Of a DNA stretch of 64,000 nucleotides, positions 1 to 12,400 are shown piece after piece (the first letter of the stretch is position 1; every line of letters begins with the position of its first letter). The notes under the pieces were generated by a model. That model had not been told where the DNA came from and made no database searches. It saw nothing but the letters and a program-made list of their open reading frames with translations. Source of the DNA: Anopheles merus (taxonomy: Eukaryota; Arthropoda; Insecta; Diptera; Culicidae); contig NC_054085.1 in assembly GCF_017562075.2 (NCBI RefSeq), forward strand, positions 31,187,039 to 31,251,038, given 5' to 3'. Both the position numbers and the translations under genes were made by a program.

Positions 1-2186
1 CACACACACACACGCGCGCGCGGACGGGGAAGATATTGAAACATTCCGAAACCATTTCTACAGCGACAATTTTCCTCATCTCGCGCATGCGCGTCTTAAG
101 CACGTTAGGAAACGGCGGGCAAGAATTATCCATCCATGGCGAACTGCGTAAGCCCGGCGATCACTTTTGCCTAATCGAATGAACGCTTCAACCGATACGC
201 GATGCGCGTCTCACGCACGCAAATAAGACACGAGGCCCACCGATCTTTTTGCTTCCCACCGATCGGCCTTTCCTCATCCGCAATCTTCGCAGCGCTTGCA
301 GAAGAAGCTAATTGTAGCACCCCAAAAAACAAACAATAAAATAGATGCACTTGGCGCAATGAGGCGGCCGTTCTTTGGCGTGGGTTTTGAGCGTTTGTTG
401 CCAGAAGTTGCCCACTGGCAGTTTCGCAGCAACGTCTGCCATTAAACGGGTTGCGAAGAAAGGCGCAGCAAATCAAAGCACACACGAGCCTTCCTTATTC
501 ACCTGTGCTGGCTGGTTGCGAACGGTTGTTTTGCTGGGAATGTTGCGTCTGCCGGCGTTTGCACTCACGATCGAGATGCATTTTTGCTGCATCCGTTCAG
601 CCCATTGTGTGTCTGTATGTAGCCCAACGGAACCGAAAAGAAACCGCCGAAATAAATTAGAGCTCTTTCGTGGTGCAAACCTGGCGTGGGTGCTGCTGTT
701 TGGGGAGAATTTCGCTCTTCCCGTTTGTGTTTTTGTGTACGGCACGCGATCCCATTGCGATGAAGATCGCGTTTCAACACTTGTCGGGGCGCGAATCGTG
801 CACTTTGCTGAATGAAAACCATTCCGGGCAAATGTTTGCAGCATTGTTGGGCTTTAATTATGTTGATGTTTCGTGAGCTGGTTGGCTTCTCCTTCTTGTT
901 TTCTTCTTTTGCCAAAGAAGTTGAAGTTTTTATCCGCCATGATCTTGTTAACCTTTACGCTAATCGTGCATCAAATCTACACTTCGTTGAAATAGGAACT
1001 CTATTCGAAGCAAGTTAAATACATTTCCGCCAAGACTATTCCAGCTTTGGGTTATCTTTGGGTTATAACTGTCTTGAAAGCTGCAAACAGAATGACTGTA
1101 ATAACCATTTTATTTTTATTTCTTTAATTATTTTTACAAATTATTCTTACTATAGAGTCACTGTACTGCAATTTGATGTTCCCTATCTTACCCCTAAAAT
1201 CCCACATCCACTTCCATTACGGAACAATTATCTAATACCTCCCACCCGGGGGTCCTCTTACGTAACTCATTATGCGCACTTAGTGCGCACTGGCTGAGAT
1301 TCGATCCCACCGGGGGCCGCGCACGACTTTACAATTAATTTCGAATTTCCCAAATTCCCTCGCCTATCTTTACTTTGGCACGCTCTCTGTCACCTGGACA
1401 CGATACCAAGACTCCAGACCCCAGACAGCCTCCGCTCGCTCAGCCATGTGCATAAGGCACCTACGAGCGGAGGATACAATATCGCACACGCGGGATCTTG
1501 AAACATGCATAAATACATCTTAAAATACGGCTCCTACACACACACGCGCGCGCGGTCGTCGGCGATCGCGAGATGGGATACAAATTCTGGGTAAAAGCCG
1601 CCGAAGCAAAACATAAGAAATTCGATCACCTTCTGGTTCAGGATAGCCTTTCTCCTTACCCGCGGTAGTGGCAAGCATTCGGATTGCATACTGTTTACTT
1701 GCGATTGACAGCCACACCGACTCGCCGGTGGGACCTGTCCGGGTGGTGTAACTTGCCGGGGAAACCAACCGGGGAACTACATTGGTACGGGTGTAGCTTT
1801 TGTTCCATGTTACCCATGTCAATATACCGCCACTCCAATTGAAGAGAAAAGATTGTCCCCGATTGGTGTACAACGAGGTCACAAAGAAAACAGTGACAGC
1901 TGTGCTGTGTATTGAAAAGAATAGCTTGCGATGATATTGCTATTATTATTTTCTGCATTGAATTATGAAATGTTTTAGCTTCCATGGAGCGCTGTTTGTC
2001 CCTGTTGAATCAGTGCTGCGCATGGCGTGCTTTGGTTCACGCTTTAGACTTGCTTTCTTTGCAAACGTTATAGAATAGAGTAATCAGAGACAGCAGGATA
2101 GCGTATTGAGTGAAACAAATATGCAACCAAAACTCTTTATTCATGTAACTTATTTATCAGTTTTCTTTGGACATCACTTGATCATA
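1..2186. other. No gene found; CA/CG alternating tracts
   Basis: I see no reading frame with protein-like composition and no convincing exon here. The segment opens with a (CA)n tract running straight into (CG)n at 1-23, and a similar CA-to-CG tract lies at 1536-1555. Both are alternating purine-pyrimidine runs. Around 1290-1305 there is a short RNA polymerase III B-box-like string, but no tRNA fold around it. Confidence 0.5.
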
Positions 2187-2189
2187 GAG

Positions 2190-2755
2190 GTACTTGTACT
2201 GCTCTTTTGAATACGGGTATGTTTGGTATATTTTTCCGATTTTTATTACACCACTTTCGAGCCTAAATAAACAATTTAAGCTGCTTTTGAACACTGTTTA
2301 ACTATAAGTAAACATTTGACATCTGAAATACTGACGCCTAAATGAACTTTGTTTGATCATAACTAAGCAAGTGAAACCCCTAAGTTGATCCGTTTGCTGT
2401 ATCGAGATTAAACTTTTGTGTGTGCCTTCATTTACAAAAATAGTTTAAATTCAGTTGTCAATAATTTATCCCGATTTTGTTAAAATTATATTATTTAAAT
2501 AATATAATTTTAACAAAATGAACATGAAAAAATTAACCCAGATAATATGAACGTACGTTAATATTGAGGAAAACAATTGTTTAGTTGCGAATGAACAATG
2601 TTCAGAAGAGCATTATAATTTCAGTTGACCGTCAAATATTTATTTACCATTTAATAATGTTTAAAAGCAGCTTATCATTGTTTACTTGGGCTCGAAATTG
2701 AAATGAGTTGTACTGCTTTGCATACATTAAAAAATATGTCAAACTCCAACTACTG
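2190..2755. repeat. Foldback (long inverted repeat) element
   Basis: The left half (about 2251-2496) and right half (about 2497-2700) are imperfect reverse complements. For example, CTTTCGAGCC near 2254 pairs with GGGCTCGAAA near 2688, and AAGCTGCTTTT near 2280 pairs with AAAAGCAGCTT near 2663. Weaker complementarity reaches outward to about 2190 and 2755 (TTGTACTGCT against a reversed match). There is no coding capacity. This looks like a non-autonomous foldback or MITE-type element, but I could not assign a superfamily or a target duplication. Confidence 0.65.
2474..2519. repeat. 46-bp perfect palindrome at the centre of the foldback
   Basis: Twenty-three bases on each side of the centre (between 2496 and 2497, in TTTAAA) are exact reverse complements with no spacer. 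It is the inner end of the larger imperfect inverted repeat. Confidence 0.9.
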
Positions 2756-5700
2756 GAAAATGTTTTTCCCAAAATTAGTAATCAAATTGATTGAGAAAAT
2801 ATAGACTAAGTCATAAAACTAAAATCCTGTCTAATCTGAAATTAAGAATGATCTCTATACTGATTTCGTTTTCATAAGTTCATGTAGGTCAAATACATAT
2901 TTAATGATTTAATTTTTTGTTTGGAAACATCTGATACAGATAGTTGCACACCATTAAACGCTAAAATTGCAAAAAAAAAATCATTGCATAGGCCTCCGAG
3001 CTCCCTCCTTCCTTATGAGCCTACCAGGCGACAGGTGCCAGATACATTGACCCAGACATTTGATACATAAACAAGACAACTGTTGGAATCCAACTTTGAA
3101 CCTTTCGATCCAACTGGCTGAAAATCCATTCCATGGATGTTTTTGTAGCACAAAATTTAAGTGGCACAGCGATCATTCTAAATAAGGCACATAACCTCTG
3201 TCAAATGGTCAAACCCGCTTGCAAGCTATCGCATCTGTCACATCGTATTATGTAATATTCGATATTTAAACCAACCAAACATTCAACTCAACCACAAAAC
3301 CCTCGGCTCGTTTCCAGCAGAAATAAATGTGCTGCGTGCCACATTTCCCTTTCTTTCTTGGGAAAGAAACACACCGGCACACACACACACTTTAACCCTA
3401 GGCTAACATGTCACGGGGTCGAAAGTAAATAGCATCACAAGCTGCCAACCGACGGCACCAAGTGGTACTCGCGCGAACGCAACGAAGTGGCCCTACGCAT
3501 CCCTTCAATTCCCCGGGGAAATCCAATTTCTTTGCTCCCATCGATCGTTCCACTGCTGGCGCCACGTGAAGGCGATTTAACGGTAAGCACTCGTAAATGG
3601 ACCATTAAAATGATCACGACCGAGCTCCGATCGCCGGTATGAGTTACGGCAGAAATCAATCACTGCCGGGTTGCGTGCGGAGAAATGTCATATTAAGGTG
3701 AGGAAGTAATGCTGATCTCGTAAGGTCCAGAGCGGTTCGAGCAATAGTGGGATCGATTTGCGTGAATAATAATTCCCATTATCGAAAATTCTTTTTAAAA
3801 TGGCTGGTTAAGGTTAAACAAACGGCTGCTTGCTCCATACAATAGCAGTCAATTACAAAATTATAGACCGCATTGCACGCAGCGACAAAATTTGGCGTTT
3901 TTTTGCACACCTGCACGTCAGCAGAAATTCTAAGGCCCCAAATTACACACCGCCTTTCGAGCCAACGAGCTGCAAATTCTTGCCATTAGCACCGGTTCGT
4001 CGCTACGCATTCTTGCTCCCAAATTACTGCCCTGCATCCACCCGGCTGACGCAATTTCAACCCCCTAGATGACGCATTTAGCTGCCAACGAACCGACGAA
4101 TGGGACATGTCAATTGAACGCAACGCACCATTAATTACGACAGATCACCCTCGCTCTCAAGTAGCTTGAGAAACACCCTCTCCGGGCGGGTAACGAAAAT
4201 CACACGCCACATTCCATATCGACAGTTTGGAGTAAATATCGACATGATAAGTGAGATGGCCGGCCTCGAAAAGGAGAAAGAGAGCGAGATACTAATCAGC
4301 TCTTGTGCAAGACGGGGCAGCCTGGGCCGACCAACTTGTCAACCGGGATCTCGCAGCGGGTTTCGCGGTTTCGTTGACACTGCGGTTTTCCCTCCCAAAA
4401 ACCAAAACGCACACTTGGGGCGGAATGGATGCCCCCAACCCCAAGCACACTGGCTGGGTGGCCTTCTTGCCCGTGCTGCCGCTACTTTTACCGTCCCTTG
4501 AAGGGCGGTGGCTGTATGTGGAAAATGATTAAACCGAAAATCTATTACAACCCTTCATGCACGACGCACGGCCGCTTCGGGTCGTTTGTGAACCCTTTTG
4601 CCGCTCCGTGTGCCGCTGTGACGGGTGAGTAAAATATCGATCGCAGCATAACCACGCCATGATAAATGATTGATCGCACGCCGGAGCGAGCGTCCCGCGA
4701 CCATGCGCGCGGGAAAGGCCAATTCTGAAAACAAGCGATGCTCTAATGGCATTACAGCGACCGGTGCATGCATGCAAACGCGGGGGAAATAAGGGCTCCC
4801 TCGGGAGTTCGATACGATTGCGCTTTCTTTACGGCGCCAGGCAACCGCAATGTGACGTTCGTCACCTTCGCATGCGTGCGCAGGAGGGTGCATTCGGTGT
4901 GTCAAGGCGCAGCCGATAGAAACAAAACCGTACAAACACGGCACACGGCTGCACAGAGGAGGTGAACTTTCCCATCCCGCGTTGCATAAGTCCGGGTGAC
5001 AAAGAACGGATTCATAAATCATTGCAAATGAGGCAGCTTGTTTCCTGATTATGGCTGACGCTCATTAATTTCACATCTCCCAGATGGAGCGGTGGGGATA
5101 AAATTGTTAATACGGATTTGTCGAGCAGTAGTGATGGTAATAGTGTTATTGATTGTTGTGAATAACAAAGAAAATATATAATTACTGGCAAAATTCGAAC
5201 ATCAGAGAACTTTAGGGTTAAGAATATGTAAACTAACCAGCTTTTTTGAATATTTTAGAAGAGCAACTGTAATAATTTGCCTTCACTTTTGCTCATAAAA
5301 ACGTATCCTTTCTTAAAAACAAAATTTAAGATCAATTTCTAGCAGTTTTTCTTGTACAAAATTACAAATACCGTTTTGTTTCAAATTCATATCAAGTCCC
5401 TGGTAATACCTCTTTTTAATTTTACATAATTGTCATGATGTATAAGAATGAATTAACCATGTGTCTGGCCCGTAGTAGGCCCTAATGCCACAGTAAATAA
5501 ATATTTCCAATCGGTCAGATCACCACCAGAGGCATTTTTAGCAATTTTGCTTCAAAACGACGCCAGTGTTATTTTTTCCATAGTTTCTATTAATCTGGTT
5601 CAGATGCATTGAAGTAAATCGAAAATCATTGTAGAAGTAGGTAGATATCAACGTGACAATGCCAGTGTTTTAACATATTCAGCTCATAATTTCATTAAAA

Positions 5701-8645
5701 CACGTCCGAAAATCCAAAGCCAGATCTTGTTGCAAATTCCGGACAGCCGAAATAAATTGTGATTAATTGCATAAAAAATGTTAATTGACAGTGCTAATAG
5801 CAAGAAAACAACGACATTTGAAGATGTATGTGACAAAAGCATTGATGGAAATACTGTCTATTCGCATAGTAGTTCTCCGGTTTTAAGCACCTGCGAGTAC
5901 AAGAGAAAAACTATACTCAATCCCTATTGTTTTTGTGGCCTTCGTTCTGTCGGTCTAAATAGACACTAACACTCAGAATTGGGTGTTTGGAACTTAAAAG
6001 ATGTTAACGACTAAAAAAGTTTAGTGTCTATGTGAATATGAAGATTATAGACGTAATTTTGAGGCTATCCGGAATTCGTATCAAAACTTCCGTAATTCGA
6101 AACATTAACTCGAATCTGTCTGGAATATTAATCTAAATATCGTTGTAATTATATGATTTTTGGCAATGTTTCGAGTACAATTATTGAAAAAAAAACTTAA
6201 ATGTAGAAGGTTGGCTTTAGTACAGTGAGTGATACAAAGGTTTGACCGATGAAAGTTGAATTAATACAAAAATATTAAATGCCAAAAATGCCTTAAGTGT
6301 CCGTAATTCGAAGCAGTATAGAAGCTCAATTTTTATAAAATACTGATCTCGTATCCTCTTTTCAAGAAAAGCTCGTAAAACTTTTTGATAAAAAAAAACT
6401 CAGTTTCAAGTCACAAATTTTCGGAGCTTAGTTATTAATTTGCGCATTTTTTTATACAATATTTTGCTGAGAAACTCCGACAAAAGCATAAAGGCGTACT
6501 CAAGTAATCAATTAATCGACAGTAACTACTATTAATTGAAAAAAAAATACAGATTACCGTAACATTTATTTACATTTTTATGATACTTTGTTAGGAATTT
6601 CTTCCTCTATCAAATGAACATAAAATTTAATCAGCAGCTCTTACAGAATAATTAAACTCAAGTAGTCCCACCAGTAAACATCTTTGTTAATTTTGCAACG
6701 AAAGCCGATTGACTTGTTCTCTTTTCACCTAGACACCGATAGAGATGTGTAGCTGCTATCGGATCGATTTATCTTGCCACCGACAGGCATGTAGTTTAGC
6801 CACGTCCACCCACGGGGGCACCCCCCGGAACCCGTAGCCCACGCACAGGGTGCAAACAAGATAGATTTGTTTCAACAAAAGCCAGGAAGCAAAGTGCGCG
6901 TTTGCCTGTACCAAAACATCACCATACCATGTGCCCCCTCTTCCCGAGTGCCAGGTCGGTGTGAGGCATTTGCACATCATTACGCAAATACGCACCCCAT
7001 ACCACCACCACCACCACCCTTTTGCAGGTGCATCGTGGAGCCGCAGGGCTGATCGACGTGTCGATCGAGTGCTGTCGATAGAACGCTTATCTTATCGTCG
7101 TTGTGCCGCTATTTTTCTAACCTTACCCCGAGCAGCAGCACCACACACTGGCGGACCTACGGGGCTACGCATGGAATTGACTTCTCAAGACCATGATGCA
7201 CCGCACGGAACCCCTCGCCATCCTTGATAGCAGCTCAGCCCCTAATGGACCCACACATACACACACACAAACAAGCGCGCGCGGTTTAGGAGCAGGAAAG
7301 AAAAGCGTTATGATTAATTTGCGCTTATCATAGCGAACAGATTTATCAGCTTTTTATTAATGAAGGTCGTTGGGCGGGCAGGTCTCGAGAGCCCGCCCGG
7401 CATTTTGCTGAACGCTCAGCCCCTCGGAGACCACCAGGCCGGTAATGCCAACGGAAGTACCCCTGGCGGGGCTGGTCCGGACGCTAAATTACCAGCGAAA
7501 ACGAAAACCAGCACCCTGAACTGCCGGATGAACCATAAGTCAACCGTCATCATCCTTCGCGAGCAGAATATACCATTGCCGGCCAAGGGGCAACAGTGAA
7601 TCGCTGCCCGCGCCGCGTGTTTCAGAGAACACCGGCGCCTAGCCAACACAATACCACCGGCGACGTTTATCGGCCCATTAGCGAAATGCGCTGATCGATG
7701 AGAATTAGCAGAAAATATATCATACCGGTGTGCGCGGGCATATGTGAGAGCACACAACACAATACACATGGACCTGGGGGTTCGGGTTCGTCGCGTAGAG
7801 CCGCTTTTGTTTGTGCAGCCCGTGCGCGATTCCTTGACGCACCACCACCGGTGGGGTTGATCTATGATGCGCAGCAGCATATTTAATCGACCCAAGCAGA
7901 TAAAATGATGCGCTTGTGGAAGAGCGTAGACGCAGCGGCGGGGAAAGCATACACACACACAGAAATACAAACCGGCAACAGCGCACCATTGACAAATGGG
8001 GCAAACACGCGGGGTTTGCAAAATGATGTGGCGCGTCAGCAATTAATCAGCATTAGGGCGCGCAACCACACAAAAACAACGCCGACTGAGCAAATAAACA
8101 CATCATGTGAGGTAAGCTTGTTAAAAATATCGGACTTGCCCCACAGATCGATAGTGCGACGCATACTTCGTGGGGTGGCTTTATTGGTGGGATTGAATGA
8201 TAGATTATCGGCAGTGAGGGAAGATGGATATGGGAAGTGTTTAGCGTCAACGTTTTGGGATCATATTAATACTTTTGTGGCGCTTAATTCCTAGGAAGTT
8301 TAGTTCCTGGTTTAGCAGGTGTACTGTTTGGTATTTGTTTGGTAATAGTTTCAACATTTCACACAATGTTTGTCATTATTTTAGGCATTAGTAAGAATTC
8401 CTAGGACCAATTTACTTAAAGACACACAAAGCTCTGCAGTGAAGCATTTTCTTTCAAAAAATTCAAACAATGTGATTATTATTACGACATATGGTCATAA
8501 ACCTAAGACTAAGACGATCTCGTAGAGCTGTAAAGTATGTAATTTAATCACTATACAAATTGAGCTAAAATTCCTACGCTCTTCTTAGTAGTGTAGGGTT
8601 TCATGAATCTTTCGTTGATATTCATTAATATGAATCTTCAGCGAT
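2756..8645. other. No gene found; AT-rich intergenic DNA
   Basis: The longest frames (for example 7416-8042 minus) have no recognisable domain or splice-consistent structure, and their composition looks accidental. The segment contains AT-rich blocks at 5100-6700, GC-richer blocks at 3300-5000 and 6750-8200, and a CA/CG tract near 7251-7283. A 24-bp perfect palindrome with centre TTTAAA lies just beyond, at 8713-8736. Confidence 0.5.
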
Positions 8646-8779
8646 GAGTGATTCCTCGAATCGATTCTCCAAAGTCTCAAAAATCTGGACAAAATGATGA
8701 ATCTCCAAGAATTCCTGAATCTTTAAAGATTCAGGATTCATCTTCAAAAATTCTTGAATCTATAACTTGCTATACTTGC

Positions 8780-9440
8780 CAAGAAGCCGGGTATGGTTTG
8801 TTGACCAGCAGAACCAGTTACTCGATCGGAACTATATTCGAAACTGTATCGAGCCCATACCCGCAACAGGTTTCGTTCCAGATCGAGAATAGGTACAGTT
8901 CCAGGAAGGGAATAAAATCGAGAGCTAATTCAGGACCAGTATGTGTTCAGCATCAGTTAAAGGATCCAGAATCAGTATGGGTTCAAGGTACGTTGCAGGA
9001 CCGATATGGGTTCATGGACGGTTCCAGGACCAGTATGGCTTCGTGATCAGTCCTTGGATTTGTATGGGTTCAGTATCGGTTTGAGGACCAGTTTGAGATC
9101 ATGATCGTTTCCAAGACTGGTATTCGTTCATGATCGGTTCAGTATCTAATCCAGGACTGGTATGGGTTCAGTAATACTTCAAACACTGGTATGGGTGCAT
9201 TATCTATTCCAGGGCCTCATTATTGATTCCCAGAATCGGAGGAGTTCACTATCTGTTCCAGGACGAGTATGGGTTCGAAATCGTATCTTGGACTGGTATG
9301 GATTCAGTATAGGTCCCGGACCGGTATAGGTTCAATATAAGTCCAGGATTGGCATGACGTCATGATCAGTTCCTATGGGCTTTACAGTATGGGCTTTGTA
9401 TCGATTTCAGAATTGGTATGGGATTGGTTTTGGTTGGTGT
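8780..9440 (+). repeat. Degenerate 29-bp minisatellite
   Basis: Units of the form TTCCAGGACCGGTATGG followed by GTTCATGATCGG recur about every 29 bp, most regularly between 8990 and 9150, and decay towards both ends. The period is not a multiple of three, so the frame at 8648-9046 that crosses it is not a gene. The same repeat family occurs at 45680-46470, 52840-53560 (reverse) and 55540-55665. Confidence 0.75.
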
Positions 9441-12400
9441 TGAAGCTAATGTATTTCGCCACAAACCCCAGGGTATAGGGAATCCTTATTCTTTGAAGCG
9501 ACCTTAAAAATGTTAGTTTCTAAATTCAAAATGAAAATAGTTCTGAATTTTAAACGCTTGGCCTTTTATATTAGACTTTGTTTTGATTTAAATAAAGTTA
9601 GGTTAGATTAGATTTGTATTACAACATCAGATAATAAGGCGTCTACCTTAAAACCATATCATTATGGGTAGTGTAGTGTAGTCATGGAAAACAATGAGAA
9701 TTTAACGAGTGATTGGATCATCCCGTATTAATAGTGACTTAATCCTTTAAAGATTCTCCAAAAACCCCTCAGGAAGTCTCTAACCACATCAGGCACTCGT
9801 AATAAAAGCTCCATCATCACCAAAGCTTCTGCCATATCGTCGTTTTCCCATCGCATCTCATGATCATTATGTAAAAACACTCCACCACATACCATCCATT
9901 TGCGACACTTGCAAATCATGCAAAATCACGCCGTTCCATCATTAGCCGGCAACGAGCCCCCGAACAATCTGCCGTGGACGGTGAAATACCGTACATCAGC
10001 GTCGCTCAGCGCCGACCGGCTAGCATTACCTTTCACAAGAATTTCTCATTTTTCTGGCGACACTCTCTACCGGCGAGGAACAGATGGACGCGCGGAACGG
10101 TGGCAAGAAATGAAAAGAAACCGAAAAAAGCCCCTCGCCACTCGGCGTATTACACCTCTTACATAACGAGATCGTTATTTGTACATCAAATTGGAAGCGT
10201 TTTTTTCTTCTGCGCGTTTGTCACGATTTTCTTCACCGCACATCAAAGCGGATCATTTGCACGGATTTGCTGGCACACGACATAAAGAGAGGGATTTTGG
10301 GGGCCATTGCAATAATGCCACTGAGGGACGTTTCTGCCTTTTTGGGTTGAATATTAGAGAAGGAATGAAAGAGAGGAAAAGAAATCATGTTTTGACCAGC
10401 GATAAAAGAGCAAACCGATAAGAACGCTGTAATGAGCTGGTTGTTTTATAGTTCTGCTATCTTCGAGTGGCCTTCTGGGTGGAATTGCAATGGCCGCTGT
10501 GAAGAATTTCAATACACCAAAAACAAATTAAACTTTTTAATCACCTCCTATTAAAACGTTTTATCGCTTTCTGGCTCGCGCTCGTGCCCGATTCCGAATT
10601 TTGGCGGGAGAAAATTATATTTTAATTCATACAAATCCGGAATGACGAATCAGTTTTAATCCATTCAAATGCGATGCGACGAAAAGAAATCACAAACCGC
10701 ATCAAACTTCCGGGTGCATTTCAATCATTCCAAAATTTGAGAAGACGAAAAAAAGGTGAAGGCCTTTAACGGTTGCAACGCGTCACGATCAGGCGTAAGC
10801 CACATTTCGCCTACTTTTACGGTGCAGAACGGGCAGGTTCATCAACCTGCGCCAACCGATAAGCGGTTACTTCCGTCCACAACACAAACAAGCACACCAA
10901 TCGTATTAGCTAACAACAGAAACCTTTTAAAACTCCTCCCTCGAACGCAGCATTTGATGAGGGGGACACAGACCCAGACTTTTGCATGCGCCAGTATCTC
11001 GAACGACTGCGTGTGTACGTTGCTACCACTTTGGGGAAGCCAGGTACCGGTAAGCTTCCCGAAACGGCACATAACATTAGGATTATCCCGTGACGGGGTA
11101 GTTACAGTTAGTGACAGCAGCAGGAGCAGCCGCCGTCAGGTGTGCATCTGTTTGCTTCCATCCAAAGCCACAGCAGCATCGCGATCATACTTCTTAGCAT
11201 CTCTTTCCACGCCTGAAAGCGGGAATCGTTTAAAAAACGACTAAAGATCGATGTTTTACCTTCAATTTACGGGTAGCTCGGTGAATGTTTATCATAATTG
11301 CATACTCCCGGCTCGTGGATAACGATCCTAAGCCCACCGAAGCGTCTAAGCCCGTCCGAGGGGGGGGGACCGTTTCTATCATAATCCACCACTAACTTGA
11401 ACGATTTTAGTAGCACTTGTCTCAACACAAGAGAAAAGAGAGAAAAAAGCATTCAATTTTGGGTGTTTGTGGACGAGTGAGACACACTCACACACGTTTG
11501 CAACAACCTGACCGGTGACAGTGTCTCGATCCGATTTCCAGCACAGATCGCGATCGGCGCGCACTGGCTAAACGCGTTTGCCAAAAAGGGAGAATATTAA
11601 TTCAAGCACAAACGAGAAGCGAGAAAGCCGCCCCTGCTGCTGCTGCTGCTGAACCACAAGCACTGGCCAAAGAAAAAGGAGAGTTTGTACAGAGCGGTTA
11701 AGCGACGAACCTCGCCTGCAGACGAAGAAAACAAAGCACGGGGAAGGAAGCGGGAAGGAGGGAGGGTAAGAATTATGCAAATGAAGCTGATAAACATTTT
11801 ATTGCTTTCGCATAAGCTTTCGCTCGGATCGGCGGCCGTCCCTGTTGCTCCACAGCCTTTTCTCTGTCCAGTTTGCGTTCTGGCATGACGAAGAAAAGGG
11901 GGTAGCGCGGTGAAGCAAAACAACACAACAAAATCACATCATCTCGAACGAAATGCCAAACGAAGAAGATCGGAACCGGGACCGGACCGAGCAGGCCCAG
12001 CATGACATCATGCTGCGCTGTGACGGTGCGGCTGCACGGGGGGGGCAACACCATGGCGCACCTTGGACCGACCGGCCCCACGCCGGAACCTTCACTTCTA
12101 TCGCGCCAACGATTCTGCGAAATCGAACGCCCAGGGCAGCCCAGGGACAGTGGATGAGATCGGTACACCAGCGGGTACCATCGGTCGTGTAAAATCAATT
12201 AAAACAACAGACGACCGGGCCCGGTACAATCTACAATCGGAAAATCCCCAAATCGTTCGTTTTTTCCTAGAATTTGTACCTCGCGCTCGGGACGATTGAT
12301 TGTCGTTATCATGTTCGGTGTGCCATGTTGGGTGATTGCCGCCCAAAGACGGACGACCGTCGATGGTGAAGCAACGATGCGAGCGACGCGATTGTAGCCA

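Noticed and set aside
1255..1320. tRNA-like B-box string GATTCGATCC
   Set aside because: No cloverleaf can be built on either strand and no A-box is visible.
8648..9046. 132-codon frame
   Set aside because: It crosses a 29-bp minisatellite; the period is not a multiple of three and there is no domain.
10756..11244. 162-codon frame
   Set aside because: No domain, no start context and no splice partner; composition like surrounding non-coding DNA.
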